Assembly: GCA_013289955.1 (NCBI GenBank)
Contig: JABCYZ010000027.1
Coordinates: 1 to 64,000 of the forward strand
Source of the DNA: Acidobacteriota bacterium
GTDB taxonomy: Bacteria; Acidobacteriota; Terriglobia; Acidiferrales; UBA7541
Reading direction: 5' to 3'
DNA: 64,000 nucleotides
In this document: piece by piece, positions 7,840 to 15,248 of the stretch
Layout: each line of letters opens with the position of its first letter
Numbering within the stretch: position 1 is the stretch's first letter
Made by a program: the position numbers and the translations under genes
Notes under the pieces: generated by a model
What the model saw: only the letters and a program-made list of their open reading frames with translations
What the model was told of the DNA's origin: nothing
The model's database searches: none

Positions 7840-8733
7840 CTACCGCTTCGCTGAAAGAGTTGCCAGCAATTGATCCCAAGTGTCATCTCGCAGGAGCGGG
7901 AGTTCCATTACCCGGTGAGATTGCCTGGTGGCTTGCATCGAGGACTCGTCCGGCGGATGGTCCGTTTTATCCCTCAGGAGAATCGCCCGGTCACATACCG
8001 CAAAAAGACCCTCCCCTTGTCCCGGAGTGGAGATTGCGACGGTGCGAGCGTGCGAGCGGAGGGCGCGGTCATAGAGCTTGGAAAGTTCCCCAACGCAACG
8101 GCGAACACTCGCACCGATAGCCAGAGACCATAACACTCCCCGTTGGCGAAGCTGGATGTTCCGGCTGCGTCCAGCGGCTTGGAAGTGTTCGACGTCCTTC
8201 TGAGAGGCTCCTGCAAAGAAAAAAAGTTCGTCAAAATCACGCTGGCGGGCCAGCTCCGCTTCGCGCGGCGGCAAGTTCGTGTTTTGCGCCAGCTCCCGCG
8301 GCGGGAGAGAACGAAGAGACACAACAGAGACGCCAGTTTCGGCTGCGACAGCCTCCAAAGCGTCCGAGGCTGCGGGCTGCTGCTCGGCTATGGGCAGGCA
8401 GGTGAAGCGGCCGAGACGAACGGTGTCCGTGCCGCGCGGCTTCGAAGTGGAAGATTGGGGCCTGAGGTGAAAGTAATCTTCAGGAAGAAAAACGCCGCAA
8501 CCATCTTCGGCGATGAATGGGTGGGTATGCGCCAGCTTGCGGCGGGGCTCGTCTATCTGGAGGCGGGTACGGTTGGTGAGCCACACTGCCGGGATTCCGT
8601 GATGATCGAGGGCGGCGGCAAACTCATCGAGGCCGGGCACGCTCTTGCCACGTACGGGAAGCAGGTCATCAATCGCGATGTATAGGATGAAGGAAGTTTG
8701 ATACAAATCGGTCTCCGCCCTCTGAGCCTCCAT
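7840..8733 (-). CDS. mannosyl-3-phosphoglycerate phosphatase-like HAD protein lacking the nucleophile
   Basis: From the ATG at 8733 the product is 297 residues and resembles the Cof/MPGP branch of HAD phosphatases: HHGIPAVWLTNRTR (about 43-56) matches motif II and the following DEPRR...HPFIAEDGCGVFLP matches the MPGP-type segment. In motif I the usual DxDGT is IAIDDLL: the first Asp, which forms the phospho-enzyme, is Ala20, while Asp22 is kept. The protein may be inactive or have changed function. The frame is open upstream to 8970, but that part crosses a terminator and is not protein-like. Confidence 0.65.
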   Translation of the reverse strand: MEAQRAETDLYQTSFILYIAIDDLLPVRGKSVPGLDEFAAALDHHGIPAVWLTNRTRLQIDEPRRKLAHTHPFIAEDGCGVFLPEDYFHLRPQSSTSKPRGTDTVRLGRFTCLPIAEQQPAASDALEAVAAETGVSVVSLRSLPPRELAQNTNLPPREAELARQRDFDELFFFAGASQKDVEHFQAAGRSRNIQLRQRGVLWSLAIGASVRRCVGELSKLYDRALRSHARTVAISTPGQGEGLFAVCDRAILLRDKTDHPPDESSMQATRQSHRVMELPLLRDDTWDQLLATLSAKR

Positions 8734-8802
8734 CTTAGCGGAGTTCGGGCAGAAACCGTGCAAGGACTCCAAAAAGGCTGGGCCAGAAGGCTGAGAGAAG
8801 AG

Positions 8803-8839
8803 AGGACAAAAAGAAAGCGGGCAGGAGTCCCTGCCCGCT
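8803..8839 (-). terminator. intrinsic terminator of the coiled-coil gene
   Basis: On the minus strand a perfect 10-bp stem AGCGGGCAGG/CCTGCCCGCT with a GACT loop is followed by TTCTTTTTG, about 45 bp after the stop of the gene at 8885-9748. It is a textbook rho-independent terminator. Confidence 0.88.
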
Positions 8840-8884
8840 TGGTTGCCCGAAACGGCCGAAAGGGCCGCGCGTTTTCGTTCTTGT

Positions 8885-9748
8885 CTACTTTCCGGATGTG
8901 GTTGAGGTACTGGCCGGCTGCGCATTTGCCTTGGGAATGCTGACGTAGCCGCTAATCTGATCCTTGCCAACCTTGTTGACCACCACCTCTTCAGGAATAT
9001 GCGTCCCGGAGATATAGAAGAAGATGGGCTCGTTGATGGCGCGGTTCTTCTTCTCGAAACGCTTGTCCTCGACGGTCATGGCGATACTTACCTGGTTCTT
9101 CTTCTCGTTGACGCCTTTCAGTTCGACGGTGACGTTGCCGACCTTCTGTGGCTTATTCTTGCCGGCGATGGTGAATTCGACGTAGTCGCGCTCGCCGAGG
9201 CGGCGGAGTTGGTCGATTTCATCATGATTGCGAGCGATGAGCGTGCCCATCTCGCTCTTGGCCATCTTCAGGTCTTCTTTGGTGGTGTTGAGGTCGGTGC
9301 TGACCGCGGTGACCTTGGTGTCTACGTTCTTCACGTCATCCTGGCCTGCCTTGGTGGCCAACTCCGTGTGCACAGACGTGTCAAGAGCGGAAAGCTTTTG
9401 AGTCGTTTCGTCGTTCTGCTTTGCGGCTTCTTCCGCCTGCAAGCGAGCCTTCTTGAGCTGGCCCTGGGTAATCTTGAGCTTGTCGGTGACAACCTTCAGA
9501 TCGCCCTGGAGATCGGAATTGGCCTTTTCATCCTGCGCAATGCGATCTTTCAAAGAGGACATGTCCTGCTGAACAGACTGCTGCGTGGTCTTGAGTTCTG
9601 TGGTGACGGCTTGCTGCGTGGAATCGAGCTTTGCGGAAGCGTTCCAGCCGAATCCCAAGCCGGCAATCGCGACCAATCCTAGTACGATGATCGCGGGCAA
9701 CTGCCAAGACGAACCGTTTCTCGTTTCGATGATGTGTTCCTCTACCAT
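8885..9748 (-). CDS. membrane-anchored coiled-coil protein
   Basis: This 287-residue protein starts at the ATG at 9748 (GAGGAG upstream). A short cytoplasmic N-terminus is followed by one transmembrane helix (about residues 18-36), then a long coiled coil (about 40-175, rich in Gln/Lys/Glu/Asp/Thr heptads), and a C-terminal beta-rich domain (about 185-270) containing YVEFTIAGKNK and a PIFFYISG segment, ending in a Ser/Thr tail. It is probably anchored in the inner membrane with the coiled coil in the periplasm. The function is unknown; similar architectures act as envelope spacers or polymer-binding proteins. It is a monocistronic unit with its own terminator. Confidence 0.7.
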   Translation of the reverse strand: MVEEHIIETRNGSSWQLPAIIVLGLVAIAGLGFGWNASAKLDSTQQAVTTELKTTQQSVQQDMSSLKDRIAQDEKANSDLQGDLKVVTDKLKITQGQLKKARLQAEEAAKQNDETTQKLSALDTSVHTELATKAGQDDVKNVDTKVTAVSTDLNTTKEDLKMAKSEMGTLIARNHDEIDQLRRLGERDYVEFTIAGKNKPQKVGNVTVELKGVNEKKNQVSIAMTVEDKRFEKKNRAINEPIFFYISGTHIPEEVVVNKVGKDQISGYVSIPKANAQPASTSTTSGK

Positions 9749-9996
9749 AAAAAGTGTTTTCTCCTCACCCGAATGTGGGCGAACGATTTTAATTTTTAAT
9801 CGGCCCGTAACACAGAGGTTGCAACTAGCCAGCCAAAGGAGGGACAGGGAAGAAGCGGCGAACACGTTTGTAAATTGATGAATAAACGAGGGTTGCTTCA
9901 AGACGACGGTGAGGCCAATGGAACAGGGCAGTACTAGTCCTAGCAATCTTTACGCGAGAAAGACACATTTCGGACTTTCTTACGCTTCCGGTCCAT

Positions 9997-10617
9997 TCAC
10001 GGAAGTTCGACGCCAAGAGATTCTAGATCGGCAGCCAGCTGAGCCGGCGACTGGAACTGAATGCCGGACATGCCAAGGCGCTGAGCCGCCTCGACATAGA
10101 CTGCAATATCGTCGATGTAGACGGCTTCCTGTGCCTGGACTTTCAGAGCGCCGATCGCCTGGCGGTAGATCAAGGGATTCGGCTTACTGGCGCCAACGGA
10201 GCAGGAATAGATGCGCGTGGGAAAGAACGAGAAGAAGCTGTAGGTAGTCTCTAGGTAGCGGACATGGATCGGGTCGGTATTAGAGAGCAGGGCGAGACGG
10301 TAGCGTTTCGACAGTTTTTTAAAGAAGGCATCTTCGTGAATGGGAGCGGGGTCAAGAGCGCGATTCCAGACTTCGGTGAACTGCTCGAAGGTTAGCCCCC
10401 CGCCAAGTCGTTTAGCCAGGTGGAGATACCAGTCTCGAGGCGCAACGCGGCCTTCTTGCCAGTCTGGCCAAAGCGGATCCTTTTCAATGGCGGTCCACAG
10501 CTCTGAGGGAGATAGAGCGGTTCCCCTTGCGAGGCCCTGCATGGCGCGCCCGACGTCGACGCGAACAAGGACGCGGCCAATATCAAAGATAATGGCCCGG
10601 AGTTTGGCGGCAGGCAT
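9997..10617 (-). CDS. HAD family hydrolase (subfamily IA)
   Basis: This 206-residue cytoplasmic protein carries HAD motifs in order: I at FDIGRVL (Asp12 nucleophile), II at LLSNTD (Ser112), III at SKPNPLIY (Lys145), and IV at YIDDI (Asp169/Asp170). The helical cap between motifs I and II places it with the epoxide-hydrolase-like/YihX group of phosphatases. The second Asp of motif I is replaced by Gly, which is common in this group (FDxGGV). The substrate is unknown. It lies directly downstream of dedA on the same strand, separated by a short repeat-containing spacer. Confidence 0.85.
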   Translation of the reverse strand: MPAAKLRAIIFDIGRVLVRVDVGRAMQGLARGTALSPSELWTAIEKDPLWPDWQEGRVAPRDWYLHLAKRLGGGLTFEQFTEVWNRALDPAPIHEDAFFKKLSKRYRLALLSNTDPIHVRYLETTYSFFSFFPTRIYSCSVGASKPNPLIYRQAIGALKVQAQEAVYIDDIAVYVEAAQRLGMSGIQFQSPAQLAADLESLGVELP

Positions 10618-10634
10618 TTTTATCGAACCCTCGG

Positions 10635-10694
10635 GTTAAATACCGGGCCCGGCATGCTTATTTAACCTTCTGATTAAATACAATGGGCCCGGCA
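10635..10694. repeat. short direct repeat at the dedA 3' end
   Basis: TTAAATAC followed by GGGCCCGGCA occurs twice, at 10636-10654 and 10674-10694; the second copy has AAT inserted and also encodes the DedA C-terminus. It looks like a small local duplication in the dedA-HAD spacer. Confidence 0.55.
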
Positions 10695-11332
10695 GGTGCG
10701 GTCGGTGCACGCCTGGAGCGCAGCACGCCGATGACGGCGGGAAGAACAGAGATGACGGCAACTACGGCGATGACATAGTGGATGTACTGGCCAATATTGG
10801 GGATGAAATGCCCCAGTGAGTACCCGCCGAGAATCATGGCGCCAATCCAGAAGACGCCCCCAAGAGTATCGAAGATCAGATAGCGCGAATACGGCATTTT
10901 GGCCGCACCCGCTACCGGGGGACAGAACGTTCGCACAATGGGGACGAAGCGGGCTAGAATCACCGCCCGGCCGCCGTATTTCTCGTAGAAATCATGGGCC
11001 CGCTGGAGATGGCTGCGGCGAAAAAAGAACGAATCCTCACGGCGATAAAGCGCAGAGCCTGCGGAACGGCCAATCCAGTAGCCAACCTGGTCACCGGCGA
11101 TGGCGCAAAACATGACTGGAAGCAGAAGCCATTTGAGGGGGATAACACCTGCGTAGGAAAAAATGCCAGCGGTGATCAGAAGAGAATCCCCGGGAAGAAA
11201 AAACCCAACGAAAAAGCCGGTTTCGATAAAGACGATGGTGCAGACCAGAGGGGCGCCGCCGGCGCGGATTAGCTCTCGAAGTCCCTCGGGGCTGTATAGC
11301 GATTGGAGAAGGTGCAGGATGGAGTGGAGCAA
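10658..11332 (-). CDS. DedA family membrane protein
   Basis: The product is 224 residues from a TTG at 11332, which has GAGGAA 9 nt upstream. The SNARE-associated/DedA hallmarks are present: an FxETGFFVGFFLPGD segment near residue 40, then GDQVGYWIGR, and FVPIVRTFCPPVAG, with about five hydrophobic segments. DedA proteins are inner-membrane transporters; members have been linked to undecaprenyl-phosphate or phospholipid recycling and to the proton motive force. The frame extends upstream to 11461, but that part is not DedA-like and overlaps the patatin-dedA junction. It sits downstream of the patatin gene. Confidence 0.85.
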   Translation of the reverse strand: MLHSILHLLQSLYSPEGLRELIRAGGAPLVCTIVFIETGFFVGFFLPGDSLLITAGIFSYAGVIPLKWLLLPVMFCAIAGDQVGYWIGRSAGSALYRREDSFFFRRSHLQRAHDFYEKYGGRAVILARFVPIVRTFCPPVAGAAKMPYSRYLIFDTLGGVFWIGAMILGGYSLGHFIPNIGQYIHYVIAVVAVISVLPAVIGVLRSRRAPTAPAGPIVFNQKVK

Positions 11333-11516
11333 GCGGAACGGTTCCTCGATAAGGTGATTTGAGTAGCAGATACGGGCACCGGAACGAGCGCGCGGGAACG
11401 CAGCGCCGAAATAGCACCTAATCCAATACGGTAGCAGAAAACGCCGACATCTTCTCCGCATTCATGCCAGAGGACCATGGAAGCGACAACAGCCGCGACT
11501 AGAGCGCCAAAGCGAG

Positions 11517-12419
11517 TCATCGAGAAGCCTCCGCGAGCCACAGGTAACTTTGGGCTTCGGCCTCGAGCCGAGCCTGAAATTCGGCTTGTGCGTCCTCAGA
11601 AGGGCCGAGCATCTTCTGGATGCGGGGAAGCGCGCGGCGGGCCGCTTTGGCTCCGGCTTCGATGGCCTCGTCGGCACGGTCGAAATCATCCCACGCAAAG
11701 GACTGGACGTCGGGTCTGAGAACCAGGTCCGCGTGCCGCTCCCATATTTCGAGCTGGTGCTTTTGTGCGGCGCTGACGGCGCGGGAAACCACTTGAAAGA
11801 TATTGGAGGGGGCCCCGCGATGCCCATCTTCGAGGCCTACCGAAACCGCGATGACGTGCTGGGCGCCAAGATCCCGCGCCGCGCGGGTAGGAACCTGCGC
11901 GACGAGCCCGCCATCAGCGAGGCAGCGAGTGCCAATTTTGACGGGTTCAAACAAGCCGGGGAAAGCGCAACTCGCACGGATGGCTTCTGAGAGATTGCCG
12001 TGAGTGAAAACCACGGGTTCTCCATTGGCCAAGTCTGTAGCGACGACGGCCATGGGAATTTGGAGGTCCTCGAAGCGTTTCGATTCGAAAACCTGCTCGA
12101 TGAGGTCGCCCAGCCGGTGATTGCTGGCAAGGCCCAGGCGGGAGACGCGCCAGCGGGCGATGTCCTTAAAACGAATCTTGCGGCAAGTGGCGATGATGCG
12201 AGCCAGAGGTGCGCCGCTGGCATATGCTGCCCCCAGAATGCTGCCCACGCTGGTTCCAGCAATGCAGGAAATGGGAATGTGATTCTCTTCAAGGACCTGC
12301 AGAACGCCGAGATGGGCGAATCCGCGAGAAAATCCACCGCCGAGAGCCAGGCCCAAGCCTGCTCTTTCGGACCGGGCCGCTGGCCCAGAGTTCAGTGAGG
12401 CATCGTGGGGACTCGCCAT
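11517..12419 (-). CDS. patatin-like phospholipase (RssA type)
   Basis: This 300-residue protein contains the full patatin signature: oxyanion-hole GGGFSRGFAHLG (about 27-38), nucleophile elbow GTSVG (Ser57) and the catalytic dyad DGG (Asp169). Bacterial members hydrolyse acyl esters of phospholipids and act in membrane remodelling or as secreted effectors. No signal peptide is visible, so it is probably cytoplasmic or membrane-associated. A dedA gene follows on the same strand. The upstream region (12477-12568) carries an unusual cluster of GTAC sites. Confidence 0.9.
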   Translation of the reverse strand: MASPHDASLNSGPAARSERAGLGLALGGGFSRGFAHLGVLQVLEENHIPISCIAGTSVGSILGAAYASGAPLARIIATCRKIRFKDIARWRVSRLGLASNHRLGDLIEQVFESKRFEDLQIPMAVVATDLANGEPVVFTHGNLSEAIRASCAFPGLFEPVKIGTRCLADGGLVAQVPTRAARDLGAQHVIAVSVGLEDGHRGAPSNIFQVVSRAVSAAQKHQLEIWERHADLVLRPDVQSFAWDDFDRADEAIEAGAKAARRALPRIQKMLGPSEDAQAEFQARLEAEAQSYLWLAEASR

Positions 12420-12476
12420 ACGAGCAGAATGCCATCCTCCTATTTATTACCCAATGGACCGAGCGGTCTGAAAAGA

Positions 12477-12568
12477 CAGTACGTGCGTACTTCTGTACCG
12501 ATGCGGCACAAATTCACGTTCGAAGAACAGGCAGTACCAACTTACTAGGCTAGTACCCTCGCTGTACC
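12477..12568. promoter_or_regulatory. cluster of GTAC/GTACC elements between divergent genes
   Basis: Six GTAC tetramers lie within 90 bp (starting at 12479, 12487, 12494, 12534, 12553 and 12564), four of them as GTACC. The stretch separates the minus-strand patatin gene from the plus-strand small genes, the right place for a shared operator or promoter. No regulator can be named. Confidence 0.35.
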
Positions 12569-12638
12569 ATTGTCCGAAAATGTGCGCCGAGCGATTCTGT
12601 TCCCGTCAGCGAGGCTTGAACATCGTGCAGGAGGGGGA

Positions 12639-12845
12639 ATGGACAGCGCTTACGAAGCATGGATGGGACAGCCGGTGGTGCTGCAAGTAGCGCTAGGCGA
12701 TATCAAGGTGCCGCTACGAGGGACGCTACTGAAGGATGGCGGCGAAACGGTTCGGATGAGGATTGGCGAAGGCTGGGACGTGGACATCTATAAGGCGATG
12801 ATCCTGGCTGTGGAACAAGATGCTATGGCGTTGCTTCCCGCATGA
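12639..12845 (+). CDS. 68-residue conserved-looking hypothetical protein
   Basis: The ATG at 12639 follows GGAGGGGG directly, so it is preferred to the in-frame ATG at 12570. The 68-residue product is acidic and soluble, with a predicted beta-strand pattern (VVLQVALGDIKVPLRG, ETVRMRIGEGWDVDIY) ending in AMILAVEQD, resembling a small SH3- or PilZ-like barrel. The next small gene begins 10 bp after its stop, so they probably form one operon ending at the terminator at 13098. I cannot assign a family with confidence. Confidence 0.55.
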   Translation: MDSAYEAWMGQPVVLQVALGDIKVPLRGTLLKDGGETVRMRIGEGWDVDIYKAMILAVEQDAMALLPA

Positions 12846-12855
12846 GGAGATGACG

Positions 12856-13053
12856 ATGAATAGCCAAGTGCCTAAGTATGTGACGCAAGGACGGGCGGCT
12901 CTGCTGCTTGGAATTTCTGAAGACGAACTCTCGCGTCTTTCGAATGAGTCTGGATTGGGACACAGGGAATGCGCTGGAGAACAAGAAGAGACGTTTTTCA
13001 CCTACGAAGAGCTACGAAAGATTTGCATGTTGACCGTTCACCAGGTGAACTAG
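12856..13053 (+). CDS. small MerR/excisionase-like helix-turn-helix protein
   Basis: The ATG at 12856 has GAGGAG 7 nt upstream. The 65-residue product contains YVTQGRAALLLGISEDELSRLS, a MerR-type winged-helix start (helix, turn, recognition helix), and a C-terminal FFTYEELRKIC segment that resembles the wing. It could be a small DNA-binding regulator of its own operon. It lacks an effector domain. Assignment is from the helix-turn-helix pattern only. Confidence 0.55.
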   Translation: MNSQVPKYVTQGRAALLLGISEDELSRLSNESGLGHRECAGEQEETFFTYEELRKICMLTVHQVN

Positions 13054-13097
13054 GAATTTATCGAGTTTCCTCCGGCCCCCCTCAGCAGTAACCCCCA

Positions 13098-13134
13098 CCC
13101 GGGTCGCTCCCCCCAGCGACCCGGGTTTTTCTTT
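13098..13134 (+). terminator. intrinsic terminator of the two-gene small operon
   Basis: A perfect 11-bp stem CCCGGGTCGCT/AGCGACCCGGG with a 6-nt C-rich loop is followed by TTTTTCTTT, 45 bp after the stop at 13053. This is a strong rho-independent terminator. Confidence 0.92.
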
Positions 13135-13299
13135 CCCACGAGATCCCCAGGAAAACAACTTTGACTCGGCGATTGTGTTTCTTCGCCGGCCGCGGCGAGT
13201 CCCCCCACAGACCACTTCAAATTTCCTTTGACAGAAGTTGCGCAGGGAAAGAGACTTAGCGCCCTAAGGTTACGGCGAAAGCGGAAAGGGTGCGGACAA

Positions 13300-14787
13300 A
13301 TGCGGCTGGGGTCATTTGCAGGAATGAGACCATTAGCAATCGCAACTGTTTATGCAGCCATTGCTCTCAGCTATGCGGTCGTGGCTGGACTAGCGGCGGA
13401 TGACGAAAGATACGACGTGGTGATCGCAAACGGAAGACTGATGGATCCCGAGTCCGGATTGGATGCCGTGCGCTATGTGGGAATCAGCGGCGGGAAGATC
13501 CGCGCGATTTCGTCGAGTCCCTTACAGGGGAAGACGACGATGGACGCCAAGGGGCTCGTCGTTGCCCCGGGATTCATCGATATGCACGAACATGGGCAAC
13601 AGCCGAGGAATTATCAATTTCAGGCGCACGACGGCGTGACGACTTCGCTGGAGCTGGAGGCGGGGACAGCGGACGTGGCGGGCTGGTATGCGAATCGGGA
13701 GGGGAAGTCGCTGATCAATTTTGGCGTGAGCATCGGGCATATCCCCGTCCGGATGAAAGAGCTGCACGATACTAGCGGGGGATTGCTGGCCACGGGCGAT
13801 GCAGCCCATCGAGAAGCGACTGCTGCGGAACTCGCCGCGATGAAAGCGGACATGGAAAGCGGGTTTCGGCAAGGCGCCTTGGCGGAAGGAATGGGAGTGA
13901 ACTACACGCCGGGAGCGACGCGCTTGGAAATTGTGGAGATGTTCCGAATCGCGGCAAGATACGGGGCGTCGGTGCATGTGCACCTGAGGTATGCGGGTCT
14001 GAAGGAGCCGACGACTGGAGTTGCCGGGCTCGAAGAGGTGCTCGCGGCGGCGGTGGTGACGGGAGCGCCGCTGCACGTCGTGCACATCACAAGCATGGGA
14101 ATGAAGTTCACGCCGGATTTGATCGCAATGGTGGAAGGCGCGCAGAAGCATGGACTGGATGTGACCACGGAGTGCTATCCGTATACAGCCGGAAGCACGG
14201 CGCTGGAGTCCGCGATTTTCGATCCCGGCTGGCAGGAAAACATGGGAATCACATTTAAGGACGTGCAGTGGGCGGAGACGGGAGAACGGCTAACGGCGGA
14301 GACGTTTGAGAAGTATCGCAAGAGGGGCGGAATCGTGGTGATCCACTCGATTCCGGAAGAAGCGGCGAGAACGGCCGTGGCGAATCCTATAGTGATGATT
14401 GCAAGCGATGGGATGCCAATCACAGGTTCGAAGGTGCATCCGCGCGGGCAGGGAACATTTTCGCGGGTGCTGGGACACTACGTGCGTGAGGAAAAAGCGC
14501 TCGATTTGATGACCGCGCTGCGGAAAATGACGCTGATGCCGGCGCAGCGCTTGGAGAAGAGGGCGCCCGTGTTCAAGGAAAAGGGAAGGATTCGCGTTGG
14601 CGCCGATGCGGATATCACGGTCTTCGATCCGGAGCGCATCATTGACAAGGCTACATTTGACGACCCGCTTGAGTATTCGGCGGGGATAGAGTACGTACTC
14701 GTGAACGGCGTAGCCGTCTTGAAGGACGGCCAGCTTGTGGAAGGCGTATTTCCGGGACGCGCGGAACGCGCTCCGATTTCTCAGTGA
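13300..14787 (+). CDS. N-acyl-D-amino-acid deacylase-like amidohydrolase
   Basis: From the ATG at 13300 the product is 495 residues, with a hydrophobic signal-like segment (about 10-32) followed by the amidohydrolase N-terminal beta strands (YDVVIANGRLMDPESG), metal ligands in GFIDMHEHG, later histidines in HVHLRYAG and HVVHITSMG, the catalytic-Asp region IASDGMPI, and the C-terminal GRIRVGADADITVFDP signature. The family hydrolyses N-acyl-D-amino acids or D-aminoacyl bonds using one or two metal ions. The frame is open to a TTG at 13228, and ATG 13324 would also suit the signal peptide, so the start is uncertain. It is probably periplasmic. Confidence 0.82.
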   Translation: MRLGSFAGMRPLAIATVYAAIALSYAVVAGLAADDERYDVVIANGRLMDPESGLDAVRYVGISGGKIRAISSSPLQGKTTMDAKGLVVAPGFIDMHEHGQQPRNYQFQAHDGVTTSLELEAGTADVAGWYANREGKSLINFGVSIGHIPVRMKELHDTSGGLLATGDAAHREATAAELAAMKADMESGFRQGALAEGMGVNYTPGATRLEIVEMFRIAARYGASVHVHLRYAGLKEPTTGVAGLEEVLAAAVVTGAPLHVVHITSMGMKFTPDLIAMVEGAQKHGLDVTTECYPYTAGSTALESAIFDPGWQENMGITFKDVQWAETGERLTAETFEKYRKRGGIVVIHSIPEEAARTAVANPIVMIASDGMPITGSKVHPRGQGTFSRVLGHYVREEKALDLMTALRKMTLMPAQRLEKRAPVFKEKGRIRVGADADITVFDPERIIDKATFDDPLEYSAGIEYVLVNGVAVLKDGQLVEGVFPGRAERAPISQ

Positions 14788-14798
14788 GCTCCAGGCGC

Positions 14799-14827
14799 TT
14801 GGTGGATGAGGGGCGCACCGCTATGCT
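14799..14827 (+). promoter_or_regulatory. orphaned tRNA promoter
   Basis: TTGGTG and TATGCT are separated by 17 bp and lie 17 bp upstream of the truncated tRNA-Arg at 14844. The layout is what is expected for the original tRNA promoter, now driving only a 5' half. Confidence 0.5.
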
Positions 14828-14841
14828 GATATTTCTAAACC

Positions 14842-14887
14842 GCGCGCCCGTAGCTCAGTTGGATCAGAGCGTCTGGCTACGAACCAG
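14842..14887 (+). repeat. left 46-bp direct repeat (tRNA-Arg 5' half)
   Basis: This 46-bp sequence is identical to 16964-17009. It begins two bases before the tRNA and ends at the 3' side of the anticodon stem (CCAG). It is a candidate attachment or duplication boundary of the 2.1-kb island. Confidence 0.85.
14844..14887 (+). pseudogene. truncated tRNA-Arg(ACG), 5' half only
   Basis: Acceptor 5' strand GCGCCCG, D arm and the complete anticodon arm (loop CTACGAA) are present, but after position 14887 the sequence diverges (TCGCAAAATC), and variable loop, T arm, acceptor 3' strand and CCA are missing. It cannot form a mature tRNA. It is the left-hand remnant of a duplication of the intact gene at 16966. 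Confidence 0.9.
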
Positions 14888-15248
14888 TCGCAAAATCAAA
14901 CCAAGTCGTTGTTTCGGTTGCGCTTACGGGTTTCGGGTCGTCGTTGGCCTACTCCAAAGCCGAACAAACGAAAGGACTGACATTGACAAGCAGTGCGGAT
15001 CGCCAAAATTGGGTCCAGGAAGCGGAAAATCGAGTGCCGTAACTGATTGAAACAAGAGATGTTGTGTGGGACTATTGACTTTCCCCAGGGTTATGGCAAT
15101 ATAAGAGAGTCAAGTAGTCCCGTTCGACGACTGGTTGTTTCTGCATGAATGGGGCGGCAGTTACTTGATCTCGATGGGAAGCAGCAGTATGCTGATTACG
15201 AGGTGAAATGAGTATGAACATCGCAAAGCCGATCGATCCGCTGGTGTA

